Notes: generated by a model from the sequence alone, not told the origin. 64,000 nucleotides of DNA from Zygnema cylindricum (GCA_037447655.1 JBBHKE010000927.1:264400-328399); one strand, 5' to 3'; counted from the first letter of the stretch, positions 34,111 to 46,590 are shown. Numbers and translations are program-made.

Positions 34111-34601
34111 GCGGTAAAAAGCTAAATAACTGAAAGACTACGGTTCAACTGCAACGCCCTCAAAGCCGCAGCTTGAGCGAACTCGTCAACAAAGGGAGAG
34201 GCATTGGGAACCTCATTAACAAAGGGAGAGGCCTAAGGGGCTTCATCGATCATGGCAGAAAGAATGCTAAGTCGTTCTTTGACTCAGTGTGCATAATGTA
34301 TGGTACTATACAAAATGGTGTGAGCTTCAGCCCCAATGGAGGAAGCTATGTTTGGTAGAGGAGAGAGAGATTCTTTCTCAAAAGAAAGTGGAATACGGTA
34401 ACTCTGTAATTTACCGTCCCAATTATGATTAGGGGATCCCTTATCAAAAGTGGCTACTTGTTGCCGGAGCGTGGAATCCCGGAGGATTCTGTTGTTCTTT
34501 GGTCTAAAATAGACCGCAGAAGCCACCCAAACTATCATGCAAGAAGCTAAGCAAAAATAGGTCGACGAACAATCATTTGAAATGCATCCTCCATTTAACA
34601 T

Positions 34602-35870
34602 ACATCAACTAAGGTTTGATGGAAAAATCAACATAAACAAACCCTAGGACAAATGCATAAACAATGCATATCAAACATATATAAAATAACATAAATAAAT
34701 AATAACAAACAAATGCATTACACATAAACAAAATTATAATCAAAGTATAATCAAATAATCATTATATCATTCAAAGTGCATGACCTAATCGACAACCCTA
34801 AAATACTACATCTTTGGTCCCCACTTTACTAACCAGCATTGATGATTAATTCCTAACAAAGCTCATTCCTATATATACACTTGTGAGCTGTCAATGAATT
34901 GCTACATGTCAAAATAGCCAACGTACCTTCCACTAAGTAGCATTACATCATGAGAACCTATTACGACAAATAATCCTAACTGTAAGTGTACACCTGAAAG
35001 TCAACCAATCATAAGCGTACACTTGTCTGCAAGTATGACAACACACAAATTAAACTGCCGAAACCCTAAATGATCATCTAAATAAAAACTGTCATAATCA
35101 ATACTAAATTATTATTACACATACGACAAAACAATGTTATTTCAAATATTTTCACCGACACGTCCACAAAATACGCGTCATAAGCGACAACTCGCTTAGT
35201 CACTTGTAGATAAATCCACGTAGTGAAACGACATGGCATATGTACGGTCCACTAGATAATGCGTCATAAAAAACAATGCGATCCCTTGAAAATATCGGCG
35301 GACGCTGTTTGCCCTCCACGTGTAGTTCGAATTGCCATCGTACTGTTCGAAATCCATTCCGTACGAAAAACGCGTCCACTTCAATAAATGCGGCTTTTCA
35401 TATTTAAAGTACATGTCATTTCGCCACACCTGCCGCCCGTCGCAAATAAGGTACACCTGTCAAATAAGACGCTCCGTACAGGCGGCGTCCCATTTGATAA
35501 ACATCGTCCGTCGCATTATGTGTCGTACGGTCGGAGTCCAATTTCAAACATTTCACATCGGATCGCAAAAGCGATCCGCCGTCTACATCTCCAACGCATT
35601 TTTTAATTCCTGTGCATATGTTCGCGTCACTCATTTCGTACTTTCGTACGCTTCTAACAATTGTTTCATATCGGATCGCGAAGCGATCCGCCGTCCATTT
35701 CCAATTAATGTTTGCGCCACTCAATTACTCCATTAATTTTACTTGTACATTAATTTCCGAATCCGCAAATCCTTTCAAACCTCCACAGTATATCAGAAAA
35801 TTACATACGCACGCAAACATGCGCACGCACGTACGAAACTTAATCTTCCAAAAACAACAGCAGTTGCTCT
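34602..35870. other. AT-rich region with small hairpins, no gene
   Basis: Long overlapping frames on both strands at 35200-35870 have no recognisable content. Two copies of a hairpin-forming word (tcggatcgcgaagcgatccg at about 35673 and a near copy at about 35561) are present. Confidence 0.45.
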
Positions 35871-37590
35871 AGTTGAAAGTGGGTTAGTGTTAATCTACCT
35901 AGAGGCTTCCTCAATTTTGGTCCATAATGGGGGACACAGAATTGTAGGTTATGGGCCCACCCTTTAGGGTGCCCATATTCAACGGATCTGGGTTCATTTA
36001 CTGGGAAGCCATAATGACAAGTGCTTTGAGTGAAAAACGATACTGGGGTATTGTTAGTGGACAAGTAAAACGTCCATCTCAGGGAACTCCACCAGGGTTT
36101 GGAGGAGTGAGGTTTTCTGCAGCAGCATCTACTCCAACGGAGAAGACAAATGATGGGGACAACAGTTTGTCCGAAAAATGAAAGGAGACACCTTTTACTC
36201 TTATTACCAAATGAAAGGAGACACCTTTTACTCCTATTACCACGGCACCCAGAGCGGTGGCCGTGAAGACCGAGGAAAATTATATTTAAATGTGGGAGTA
36301 TACGAACATGAATGCCAGGCATTTCATTCTGAGGCACCTTACTCAATCCTTGGCGACCTTTCATCTTCACATCTTCAAGGCCGTGGAGCTGTGGATGACT
36401 TTAGTCGAGATCTATAGAGCTGGTACCATTCAGGATCTCCAGCTGGCTAAGCAAAAGCTAATCAGTTATACTTACAAAGGAGGGAAGATGTTAGACTACT
36501 GCAATGATCTCTCTTGTTTGTACATGGAGATGGAAAGTGCCGGATAGACAGTCACTATGAAGATAAAAGTTAACAACCTCATCATGAAGTTTCCTGATGA
36601 GTTTGAAAATATAGTGTACCGAGTACACTAAATGGATGATAGATAGTTCTTGGAAGTGGAACACTGTGGTTCGAATGATACTCGTGCAAGAGAACACTAT
36701 TGAGATCCGTAGAGGAGGAAAGAGCGTTCAAGCTCTAGCTGCCGGAATGGACCGATGGAGGAAGGATCCGAAGAAGCCGTACAACAGCTTCAAAGGGGAG
36801 GGACCAATTTGGAGAACCGAGGGCTTCAAAGGGTATTTTCCATTTCTGTAGAAAGCCAGGACACTTCATAGCTGATTGCATCAAGCTATCGGAGTCGAGG
36901 CTCCAAAAAAGCCGTGGAGGGGGTACTTCCGAAGGGAAGAAGAAAACACTTGTAGTCACATGAGTGAAAGAAGAGACCGAACAGGACGAGTCTTTTGAGG
37001 AGGAGGAGCGGGAGCTCCGTTTTGATGAGAATCTAGAGGAGAAAGAGATCCCTTGAAAACATAAGTGTGCCCTCGGAGCCATTCGAGAAGCTCCAGAGGA
37101 GGGATGGATCATCGACTCAGGTGCATCCATGCATATGTGTCGTGACATGCACCTCTTCACTGAGCTAAGAAAGATCCCTACTGTAGAAATAGAGTATGGG
37201 GATGGGAGAGTAGTTACCACAGATCTAGTGGGCTCGGTAGATCTAAAATTCTTAGTGGAGGGTAAGACTTCTATTCTCACCTTCTCGGATGTGCTCTACA
37301 TTCCTCAGCTAAGTAAAAATCTTGTGTCCACTTCTGTATTGGATGACAAGGATTTTGATACCTTCACTAGAAAGGGAGTCTTTACAGTTAAGAATGGAGA
37401 TGGAGTCTACTTCAAAGCAGATAAGGGTAGCCAAATAATGTTTAGGCTTAACATGAGTAATGAAAAGAAGAGTCCTTACTATGGTGGGATCCTGAGCTTG
37501 ATGATCTGGCATAAGCGTTTAGGACATGTGCATTTTGATAGGCCGAGGGAAATGAAGAAGATGGGTGTAGTAGAAGCCATTCAGTTTGGT
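35871..37590 (+). mobile_element. Family A copia, truncated copy 1 (leader, gag, protease)
   Basis: Starts with the leader (tctagttgaaagtgggttag) that follows the LTR in the other copies; no LTR is attached. Gag begins MGPPFRVPIFNGSGFIYWEA and is broken by stops. A zinc knuckle tail (FCRKPGHFIADC) is near 36845. The protease motif IIDSGASMHMC is intact near 37110, followed by the gag-pre-integrase region up to KRLGHVHFD. The copy stops at about 37590, where an oppositely oriented copy begins. Confidence 0.75.
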
Positions 37591-38750
37591 CCTTGAGTGA
37601 GATGGCGTAGGATGAAGTGCTTTGCCGCCATATTGTTGAAGTCCCACGTTTCGTTATCATTCTCCTCGTTCCTCGGAATAGGTGACATGAATGCCAAACT
37701 AGTTGCTATTAGTGTGGTCATCACCTTCTCCTTTCCTTTATCCACCACCTCTCCTTCCTTTGTTTCCTCCGTAGAACGTGGATCCTCTTTCTTTTTGAAT
37801 CTGCTTCCTCCAAACCCTGGAGGGATTCTACGACTTGATGGACGCCCCAACCGTCCACTCACTATCCCCCAAAACCTTTTTTCGCATAGAGCTCCTATCA
37901 TCATACTTTCCAAGTATATGAAGCCTCTTCCATTAAAGATTGGTACCCTAGAGGGTGGGCCCATAACATGAAACTCTTAGACCTCCATAAGTCCTCAGAG
38001 TGGACAGCTTCTTAGAAGCCTCTAGGATAACTTTGATCCCTTTGTGTTTCAGCAAGAACAACTTCCACCCTCACAGACAATAACTCCGACCACCTTCCCG
38101 CTTGTAAAGGCAAGACTCCCTGAGTCGATAGCAAAAAGAATCTCTAAATTTGCTCCTTGAGCAGTAAGTTATGGACGGTCAAATTTGACCTTTTGTAAAG
38201 AAGCTCTCTAAGAGAGAGGATCCTATCTCCTAATTTTTCTAAGTCCTATCTCTCTCACAGACGCTATCTACTGATTTACAGAGCCAATCAGATTACACTT
38301 CCGTACACAAAAGAAGAGCTACCAGTGTACTTTCTGTACGAACTCTGTACAACATGGCCTAAATGTCGAAATGTGGTATATCCGGATTCGCTCCCTTAAT
38401 CCTCGGAGATGCCGCGATCCAATGCCATTCTGCCACGTGTCATCCGATGTGGCGATGACCAAAAACCGCCAAAATCCTTTTCCGCGATCTCGGGGTTAAT
38501 TCTGGCCATCCGATTAAATTCACATTTAATCGTAGCCGTAATAAATACATGCGCGGTATTCGTTTCGCTAAAGAAATATATGCGCAGTATTGGTTTTTTA
38601 TCCGTACCGTATTCCGTACTTTAACATTACTGGATCTATGTATCTCGTAAACAATTACAGTTAAATGAATTATCATATCTTGTAATGTTTAATTAAATAT
38701 CAAACCATATAGTACGTAACACTAGTTTAAGACTTAATGGCTAAAGCTAC
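37587..38750 (-). mobile_element. Inverted family A copia fragment (LTR, leader, gag)
   Basis: On the minus strand an LTR-like block (about 38750-38110, sharing 'ccgccaaaatccttttccgc' and 'cacgtgtcatccg'-type words, inverted, with the LTRs at 40.2 and 45.7 kb) precedes gag (37964-37581: MGPPSRVPIFNGRGFIYLES to HFILRHLTQGPN). It is a diverged subfamily. The junction with the plus-strand copy at about 37587 lies within a shared GGTCC. Confidence 0.65.
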
Positions 38751-39003
38751 CGGTTACCGGTTGCTTGCCGTCCGGTAGGTACCACGATCAAATCGTGTGG
38801 CCGACACAATCTTTTTAGTAAAAAACCCCTAACTAATATATATTTTCCGTAAACCTCTGGATAGCCTAGGTAGCCATGACTCTAGCTTGCTCTCCAATTT
38901 CTTAGTGATTCCGACAAGTTTGAGAGTTGGAGAGAGAAGTTAGAGGTAGACTGCCTCGGCTTCTTTCTATATTTCTTTTTAGACTTAGAAAATACTTTAA
39001 ACG

Positions 39004-39150
39004 GACCATTAATTTCTATAAAGGTCACCACCGCAGCTTTTAATGAACATGTCCTTATGAGATATGGAGCTCCAGCTGAAGTACTCACAGATCAAAGGAT
39101 TGAATTCCGCGAAGAATTCCAACAAATGTAAGATGACGTACTGATAGACC
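39004..39150 (+). pseudogene. Ty3/gypsy integrase relic
   Basis: The plus frame reads TTAAFNEHVLMRYGAPAEVL, then TDQRIEFREEFQQM, a stop, then DDVLIDHR. This is the second catalytic Asp region of a chromoviral/gypsy integrase as found in bryophyte and algal genomes. Only about 50 codons survive. Confidence 0.6.
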
Positions 39151-39339
39151 ACCGTCTAGTTGCAATTCTATGTCTCCCATGGGACTACACAATTTAGAAA
39201 GCCTCTAAATAGTTTTTAACTAGCCCTTCTTCAGCTAAGATCACGGCTACCTAAGTAGGCAAATAATCAATCTAATTGCAGTAGTTAGAACTTCTTTGAG
39301 TCCGCATTAAAAGAAATCGCTAAAAACGCCCAACCAGAA

Positions 39340-40205
39340 GATAAATTATGAAGTGGCAAAGACGCTAAAATATATACAAGCTCATTGGGAGAGAGGCAGC
39401 TACCTCCTTCATCTCTTAAGTCCTAAACCCCTCTCACAACCCCTATCTTATGATGTACGAACCAACCATGGAACTGTAAAATACAGAAAGGTACTTTGGC
39501 TAGTGACTTTTTGTACGGTCTGTGTACGACTTGGCCCTTGAGTGGACGCCAGTCTATTCTAGACTTGCTCTCATTCTCTATAGGATTCTTGCTTTCTAAT
39601 GTTATCTTGTCACGTGACGCCAGGTCATGTCACGCTCGAAAACCGCCAAAGCGACCATTCCGTGATCTCCGCGATAATGTGTGCCATCGGATCCAAAACG
39701 ACTTTGAATGCTAGCCGTTGAAAATCGATGTCCAGTAAATTTATTTTGTGCGGTTTCATGTTTGCACTGTAATCCAATTTGTTTCTATGTTACTTATTGT
39801 AACTGTGAGACCTCCAACTTACGTTAACTTATGTTTCAACTTATGTCCAAGCCTCTTATGCCACAACATAATATCATGAACACCAACATAGTAATGTTTC
39901 TTCTTTTCATTGCTAAAAATCAGCCTAAACATCCCTTGGCTACCTTTTTCAGCAGTGAATTAAACTTCCTCCTCAAAGCTAGCATTAAAGGTTCCCTTCC
40001 TAGTGTTAGTATCAAAACCCTTATTATCTAACACAGACGTTGAGATGAGGTTTTTGTTTAACTCTGGAATAAAAAACACATCAAAGAATGTCACTATGGA
40101 TGTCTTTCCCTCCACTAAGACTTTTAGATCTACCGATCTTACCATAGTAGTAGTGACTCCACTCCCATCCCCATAATCTATCTTTACGGTGGGAATCTTT
40201 CTCAA
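39340..40205 (-). mobile_element. Inverted family A copia fragment (protease region, LTR)
   Basis: The minus frame 40205-39960 carries the protease-to-pre-integrase segment (RKIPTVKIDYGDGSG, IPELNKNLISTSVLDNKGF). It is followed at about 39830-39340 by an inverted LTR (gaggcagctacctcc, cctctcacaacccctatctt). Everything between protease and LTR is deleted. Confidence 0.7.
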
Positions 40206-40231
40206 CTTTATGAACGGGTGTTTATCCTTGC

Positions 40232-41097
40232 TGTTGAAATCAATAGATTTAAGGAAAGTATTTTCTAGGTCCTAATTTGTTGAGTTAGCTAAAAGAAGAA
40301 GCACAGGCAACCTGCCTCCACATTCTCTCTCTAACCCCCATACTTGTTCTAGTCACTGAGGCGGTGGAGCCATGGCTGCCTTAGCTCCTTAGGCAGGGCT
40401 AAAGAGTGACCTAAGTCACTCTCAACCAAAAAGGTTGAGTTCGACAGGACTCGAACCTTCGACCAGCAGGGCCAGGCGTAGCCGTCTATCCTTTCCAGTC
40501 TGTCGTAGTAGTCCGTTAGGATACATAGAGTGTGATAGCTATCTAAACAATAACAAGAGCACTAATCCGATTAACGGAATTAATATTAGACGACATAGAA
40601 ACTAGTTGGATTTTTATACTGCGCACGAAACAAATGTACCAGACATTTGTTTTGAACGGCGAGCATTAAAAGCCGGTTTAGATCAGACGGCCTGCATCAT
40701 CGCCGAGATCCCGGATTAGCCGCCTTGGCGGTTTTCGAATGTAACATGACTTGGCGACACGTGGCAAGATATATTTGGGAAGCAAGAATCCCGGGGAGGA
40801 TGAGGACGAGTCCAAAGGAGATAGGTGTCCACTCCATGGCCTTGTCGTACACAAGCCATACAGAAAGTACATCGGCCTTAGTACCTTTCTTTACTGTACA
40901 GTCTTGTGATTTGTTCGTACATCAGTAGATAGGGGTTGTGAGAGGGGTTAAGGACTTGGAGGATTGAGGAGGTAGCTGCCTCTCTCCCAACGAGATTGTG
41001 TAAGTATTGGCATCTTTGCCACTTGATAATTAATCGTCTAGTTGGGCGTTTTCAGTGATTCTTTTTGCTGTGGACTCAAAGGAGTCCAAACTACACA
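40232..41097 (+). repeat. 5' LTR of family A copia
   Basis: Begins TGTTGAAATCAATAG. The right end is placed at ctacaca by comparison with the 3' LTR and is uncertain by about 20-60 bp. A minus-strand GGTTCGAGTCC, matching the pol III B-box, lies at 40447-40457. Confidence 0.75.
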
Positions 41098-41224
41098 AGG
41101 GTTCAGTCAGATTGTCTTTTTGTCTGCTTGGGTGGCAATTGCTCTAGTTGAAAGTTGGTTAGTGTAAAACTACCTAGAGACTTCCTCAATTTTGGTCCAT
41201 AATGGGGACACAGAATTGGAGGTT

Positions 41225-41890
41225 ATGGGCCCACCCTCTAGGGTGCCCATATTCAACGGATCTGGGTTCATTTACTTGGAAGCCATGATGACAAAGGCAT
41301 TGTGTGAAAAACGATACTGGATTATTGTTAGTGGACAAGTGAAACGTCCATCTCAGGGAACTCCACCAGGGTTTGGAGGAGTGAGGTTTTCTGCAGCAAC
41401 ATCTACTCCAACGGAGGAAATAGATAATGGGGACAGCAGTATGTTCGAAAAAGGAAAGGAGACACCTCTCACTACCATTGCCACGGCACCCGGAGGGGTG
41501 GCTGTGAAGACTGAGGAAAACGACATTCAGATGTGGGAGTACACCAACATAAATGCCAGGCATTTCTGAGGCACCTTACCCTAGCTTTGGTGACCTCTCA
41601 TCTTCACATCTTCAAGGCCGAGGAGTTGTGGATGACTTTAGTCGAGATCTATAGAGTTGTTACCATTCAGGAGCTCCAGGTGGCTGAGCAAAGGCTAACC
41701 AGTTATACTTACAAAGGAGGGAAGATGTTAGACTATTGCAATGATATCTATTGTCTGTACATAGAGATGGAAAGTGCCGGATGGACAGGCACTATGAAGA
41801 TGAAAGTTAATACCCTCATCATGAATTTGCCTGTTAAGTATGAAAATATAGTGTACCGAGTACAAGAAATGGATGATAGTTCTTGGTAGT
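41225..41890 (+). pseudogene. gag of family A copia
   Basis: Starts ATG at 41225 (MGPPSRVPIFNGSGFIYLEA). The frame breaks at about 41566, where the sequence lacks four bases (CATT) present in copy 1 at 36327 on (gcatttcattctgaggc there, gcatttctgaggc here). It resumes in the next frame (LTLALVTSHLHIFKAEELWM...NTLIMNLPVKYENIVYRVQE). Gag would form the particle that packages element RNA. A broken zinc knuckle CHFYKKSGHFIAGC, with Tyr for the second Cys, follows near 42070. Confidence 0.75.
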
Positions 41891-42114
41891 GGAACAACAT
41901 TGTCCGAATCATACTCGTGCAGGATAACACTATTGAGATCCGTAGAGGAGGAAAGAGCGTTTAAGCTCTAGCTCCCGGAACAGATCGGTGGAGGAAGGAT
42001 CCGAAAAAGCCATACAACAACTTTAAATGGGAGAAGGACCAATCTGGAGAACCGAGGGCTCCAAAGGGTCTTTGCCATTTCTACAAAAAGTCGGGACACT
42101 TCATAGCTGGTTGC

Positions 42115-43552
42115 ATGAAGCTATCCGAGCTGGGGCTTCACAAAAACCGTGGACGGGGTACTTTCGGAGGGAAAAAGAAAGCACTTGTGCTCACACGAGT
42201 GAAAGGAGAGACTGAGGACGACGAGTCTTCCGAGGAGGAGGTTGGGGAGCTCCTTCTTGATGAGAATCTAAAGAAGAAAGAGATCCCTCGGAAACAGAAG
42301 TGTGCCCTTGGAGCCATTCAGAAAGCTCCAAAAGAGGAATGGATCATCGACTGAGGCGCATCCATGCATATGTGTCGTGACAAGCGCCTCTTCACTAAGC
42401 TAAGAAAGATCCCTACTGTAGAAATAGAGTATGGGGATGGGAGAGTAGTTACCACAGATCTAGTGGGCTTGGTGGATTTGAAAGTCTTAGTGGAGGATAA
42501 GACTTCCATTCTCACCTTCTCAGATGTGCTCTACATTCCTCAGCTGAGTAAAAATCTTGTGTCTACTTCTATATTAGATGACAAGGATTTTGATACCTTC
42601 ACCAGAAAAGGTGTCTTTACAGCTAAGTACGGAGATGAAGTCTACTTCACAGCAGATAAGGGTCGCCAAGAAATGTTTTGTCTTAACCTGAGTAGTGAAA
42701 AGAAGAGTGCTTACTATGGTGGTGTCCTGAGCTTGATGATCTGGCATAAGCGGTTGGGGCATGTGCAATTTGATACGCTGAGGGAAATGAAGAAGCTATG
42801 TGTTGTAAAAGGAATTCAGTTTGGGGATAATGAAATGATGGATGATTGTAGTGGTTGTGCCCAAGGTAAGGCTCACAGACTTCCCTTTCCCAAAACAGCC
42901 ACATATAGAGGTGAGAAAGTACTAGATTTGGTCGACACAGATATCTGGGGACCAGCAATAGTACCTTCTGTTGGGGGGAAGAGGTATATGCTGACAATTA
43001 CTGATGATTGGCCCAGGTATTCTAGGGTCTACTTCTTAAAAACAAAGTCTGAAACACCAAAGTACTTTAAAGAATACAAAGCCTGGTGTGAGAAGTTGCA
43101 CAGAACCCCCATTAAGCGAATAAGGAGTGATAATGGGGGAGAGTACACCTCTAACCGGTTTGAGGAATACCTGAGAGATGAGGGAGTTCAGCATCAAAAA
43201 ACTGTACCGAATAATCGAGAACAAAATGGGTTGGCTGAGAGGTTAAATCGGACCTTAGGAGGTAGTGTATGTAGCATATTGACATATAAGAAAATAAGAA
43301 GAAGATTTTGGGCAGAAGCCATGAACTGTGCTAACTACATTAAGAATAGAGTCCTCACTATAAGTGTTAGAGAAATGACTCCTTATGAGAGATGTGTTGG
43401 AAGGAAACCGAATATTTCTCACCTGAAAGTATGCGGTAGTAAAGTTTACAGTCTTGACAGAGATAAGAAAAACTGGAAACTAGATGCTAAAGGGAAACCG
43501 GGATATTTTGTGGGATATGATGAGGATGTCAAAGGATATAGAGTCTATGACT
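42115..43552 (+). pseudogene. Protease and integrase of family A copia
   Basis: The frame runs from the zinc-knuckle tail through the protease and integrase. The protease motif, IIDSGAS in copy 1, reads IID-stop-GAS here: the Ser codon TCA is TGA at 42352-42354. After it an open frame gives 396 codons: YIPQLSKNLVSTS, the integrase zinc region (HKRLGHVQFD...DDCSGCAQGK), then DTDIWGP, RSDNGGEY and NGLAERLNRT, the complete D,D,E triad. FWAEAMNCANYIKNR and SHLKVCGSKVY follow. The frame ends in TGA at 43552. The integrase part looks intact in sequence but lies behind a stop. Confidence 0.85.
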
Positions 43553-43986
43553 GAGTTAAACAAGATATCATTGTGGTAAAGCATCTAGTTGTCATAGATG
43601 AAGGGAAGTCTTTTGATCACTTCAAATACACTAAGAAAATCAGAATCAGGTTTGAGTCCGAGAGTGAGGAGGACTTAGATCTTCCCAGAAGGGACACGAG
43701 TGAAAACGTGATTGCAGATTCAGGGGAGATCTAAGATGAAGGAGATAAACCGGAATCTCCTCATATTTTTACACACTCTGAGGAGAGAGGGGAAGAGGAG
43801 CCAGAACCGGCTTCCATGGATAGGGGAGCTGAAGAGACAGTGCGGAGGAATCCAAGACTTCCCTCCATTCCAGCTTCGAACTTTGAGGGAGGACGTAGGA
43901 GCAACAAACAACTATGAGAAAAACAGGCTGCTCACAAAGTAACAAAGCTATCTCACCCAGATGAGCCTCAGTCATGCTCAAAGGCA

Positions 43987-44970
43987 ATGGACAGTCTGGA
44001 GAAAGATAGATGGGTTAGAGCCATAAATGATGAGATGAATTCAATTATGGAGGCTAATACTTGGGAGCTGGTGGACTGTCCTCCACATAGAAAACCTATC
44101 GGGTGCAAATGGGTATTTAAGTTGAAACTGAACCCAGATAATACCATTGAGAGATATAAGGCTAGGTTGGTAGCAAAGGGACTCACCCAAAAAGAGGGGA
44201 TAGATTATGAGGAGACTTTTGCTCCGGTGGTTCGGTTCCCATCTGTACGGATTCTCCTTGGAGTAGCAGCAGCGGCAGACATGGAAATTCACGAGATGGA
44301 TATCAAGACTGCTTTCCTCAACGGTGAACTAGAGGAAGAAATCTTTGTGAGACAACCGGAGGGGTTTATAGAGGAAGGAGAAGAGAGCAAAGTCTATAGG
44401 CTCATAAAGTCTTTATATGGACTGAAGCAGGCTCTCAGACAATGGAACAAGAAATTAGATGAGTTTCTCACCAGTCAGGGATATATTCGGATCAGTTCTG
44501 ATCATTCTATTTATGTGTTTGAGGATGAGAATTGAGTGATTTTTATTGCAATTTATGTGGATGATTTGTTGGTGTTAAAAGTAAATCTTTGGAGGAAATT
44601 AGATGTGTTTCTCACCAGTCTGAGATATATTTGGATCAGTTCTGATCATTTAATTTATATGTTAGAGGATGAGAACGGAGTGATTTTTATTGCAATTTAT
44701 GTGGATGATTTGCTGGTGTTAAGTAAATCTTTGAAGAAGATCAATAAGTTAAAGAAATATCTTAGAAGCAGATTTGACATGAAGGATTTAGGAGAGGCTA
44801 AATATATTTTGGGGATTCAAATGGAAAGAGATAGAGGGAAGAGAATAATCAGACTTACTCAGAAAGAAGCTATCGGAAATATGTTTGAGAAATTTCAAAC
44901 GAAAAAGGCAAACAGTTGTACCACTCCCATGGACTTGAAGAAAGTAAGTGGTGGGAGTGTAGAAGGATGA
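43987..44970 (+). pseudogene. Reverse transcriptase of family A copia with internal duplication
   Basis: Opens with WVRAINDEMNSIMEANTWEL, then GCKWVFKLKLN, YKARLVAKGLTQKEGIDYEE, FAPVVRF and MDIKTAFLNGELEEEIFVRQ, all standard copia reverse transcriptase blocks. The stretch from KLDEFLTSQGYI to YVDDLLVL occurs twice in tandem, offset 144 bp (44451 and 44595), in frame, so two YVDD sites are encoded. A TGA at 44533-44535 lies in the first unit. The frame ends TGA at 44968-44970. The enzyme would copy element RNA to DNA. Confidence 0.85.
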
Positions 44971-45063
44971 GTGATAATACTAATTGATCAGATGAATCCA
45001 GAAGAGAGACAGTTTATGAAGTCTATTCCTTACTGACAGGTTGTAAGAAGTCTGATTTACTTT

Positions 45064-45700
45064 ATGAATTGTACAAGGTCGGACATAGCAGCAGCAGCAG
45101 TTGGAGTCCTTAGTAAGAGTCTTAATGACCATAGGAAGAGAGACTGGGAGGCAGCTAAGAGAGTGATGAGATACCTAGTGGGAACTAGGGATTTATGGTT
45201 CCATTTGGGAGGGGAGCACACTGACATCACTACCTGGAGTGATCCCAGTTATGGGGATGCACCTATGAGAATATGCACTTCTGGGTATGTGTTGTATGTG
45301 GGGGAAGGTCATTGATGTTGAGCAACAAGCAACAAAAGGTGGTTGCTCAGTCCATTATGGAGGCTGAATACATGGCCTCTTGTTCTACTGTGAAATAAGT
45401 GATGTGAGTCAAGTCTTTGTTGCAAGAACTAGGGTATATGAAGAAAGGAGGGCATGAAGTGTTTTGTGATAATCAGGCTGCAATTGCAATTGCAGCTAAT
45501 CCTAAACGTCATTTCAAGGCTTAACACGTAGATATAAGGCTGAGTTTTGTGAGGGAAAAGGTAGAAAATAAAATTGTGAATCTGGTGTACAAGGGTGATG
45601 GGGAAATGGTGGCTGATATGATGATAAAACTTTTGCCCTCTCCCAAGCTAAAGTACTGTAGAGAAAAATATGGTTTAAAAGAGAAACTGAAATTAGACTA
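45064..45700 (+). pseudogene. RNase H region of family A copia
   Basis: Begins MNCTRSDIAAAAVGVLSKSL and includes AAKRVMRYLVGTRDLWFHLG, then after a frame break IMEAEYMASCSTV, VFCDNQAAIAIAANPKRHFK, and HVDIRLSFVREKV with stops between. Ends ...KEKLKLD-stop at 45698-45700, 14 bp before the 3' LTR. RNase H would degrade the RNA template. Confidence 0.8.
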
Positions 45701-45714
45701 GAAAATAAAAGGAG

Positions 45715-46590
45715 TGTTGAAATCACTAGATTTAGGTGAGGTATTTTCTAGGTCTTAATTAGATAAATTACCTAAAAGAAAAAGCGCAAGTTGCCTGCCT
45801 CCATCTTCTCTCTCTAGCCCCTATATTTGTTGTAGTCACTGAAGGAGAGAGAAGGTGGTGGAGCCATGGCTGCCTTAGCTCTTTAGGCAGGGCTAAAAAG
45901 GGACCTAAGTAACTCTCAACCAAAAAGGTTGAGTCCGGTAGGACTTGAACCTCTGACCGGCAAGGCGAGGCATAGCCGTCAGCCCTTACCAGTCTGTCGT
46001 AGTAGTCCGTTAGGATACATTGGGTGTGATTGCTATTTAAACAGTAACTGGAGCATTAATCCGATCAACGAAATAACTAATGGACGACATAAAAACCAGT
46101 TGGATTTTATAGTGCGCTTGAAACAAATGTACCGGACATTTGTTTTGAACGGCGAGCATTAAAAGCCGGTTTGGATCAAACGACCCGCATCATCGTCGAG
46201 ATCTCAGAATAGCCGCCTTGGCGGTTTTTGGACATAGCATGATCTAGCGACACGTGGCAAGATATATTTGGGAAGCAGGAATCCCGGGGAGCATGAGGAC
46301 GAGTCCGAAGGAGACAGGCGTCCACTCCATGGCCTTGTCGTACACAAGCCATATAAAAAGTACATCGGCTTTAGTACCTTTGTGTACTGTACAGTCTTCT
46401 GATAGGTTCGTACATTAGTGGATAAGGGTTGTGAGAGGGGTTTAGGACTTAGAGGATTGAGGAGGTAGCCGCCTCTCTCCCAACAAGCTTGTATAAATAT
46501 TCGCATCTTTGCCACTTGATAATTAATCGTCTGGTTGGGCGTTTTCAGTGATTCTTTTTGCTGTGGACTCAAGGGAGTCCAAACTGCACA
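45715..46590 (+). repeat. 3' LTR of family A copia, also heading a third copy
   Basis: TGTTGAAATCACTAG at 45715 directly follows the polypurine tract. The right end is approximate. It is followed by leader sequence of the same family rather than by host DNA. The minus-strand B-box word GGTTCAAGTCC is at 45941-45951. Confidence 0.75.

Larger units (their letters stand above)
40232..46590 (+). mobile_element. Family A copia, complete LTR-to-LTR copy (inactive)
   Basis: The 5' LTR is 40232 to about 41097 and the 3' LTR 45715 to about 46590. Both begin TGTTGAAATCA. The polypurine tract aaaataaaaggag abuts the 3' LTR. The internal order is gag, protease, integrase, reverse transcriptase and RNase H, so Ty1/copia. 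Stops, a 4-bp deletion in gag and a 144-bp duplication in the reverse transcriptase inactivate it. The LTRs differ at many sites, so the insertion is not recent. Confidence 0.85.

Noticed and set aside
35196-35872. Several overlapping frames of 70-130 codons on both strands
   Set aside because: No recognisable motif, frames overlap antisense, and hairpin repeats explain part of the open sequence.
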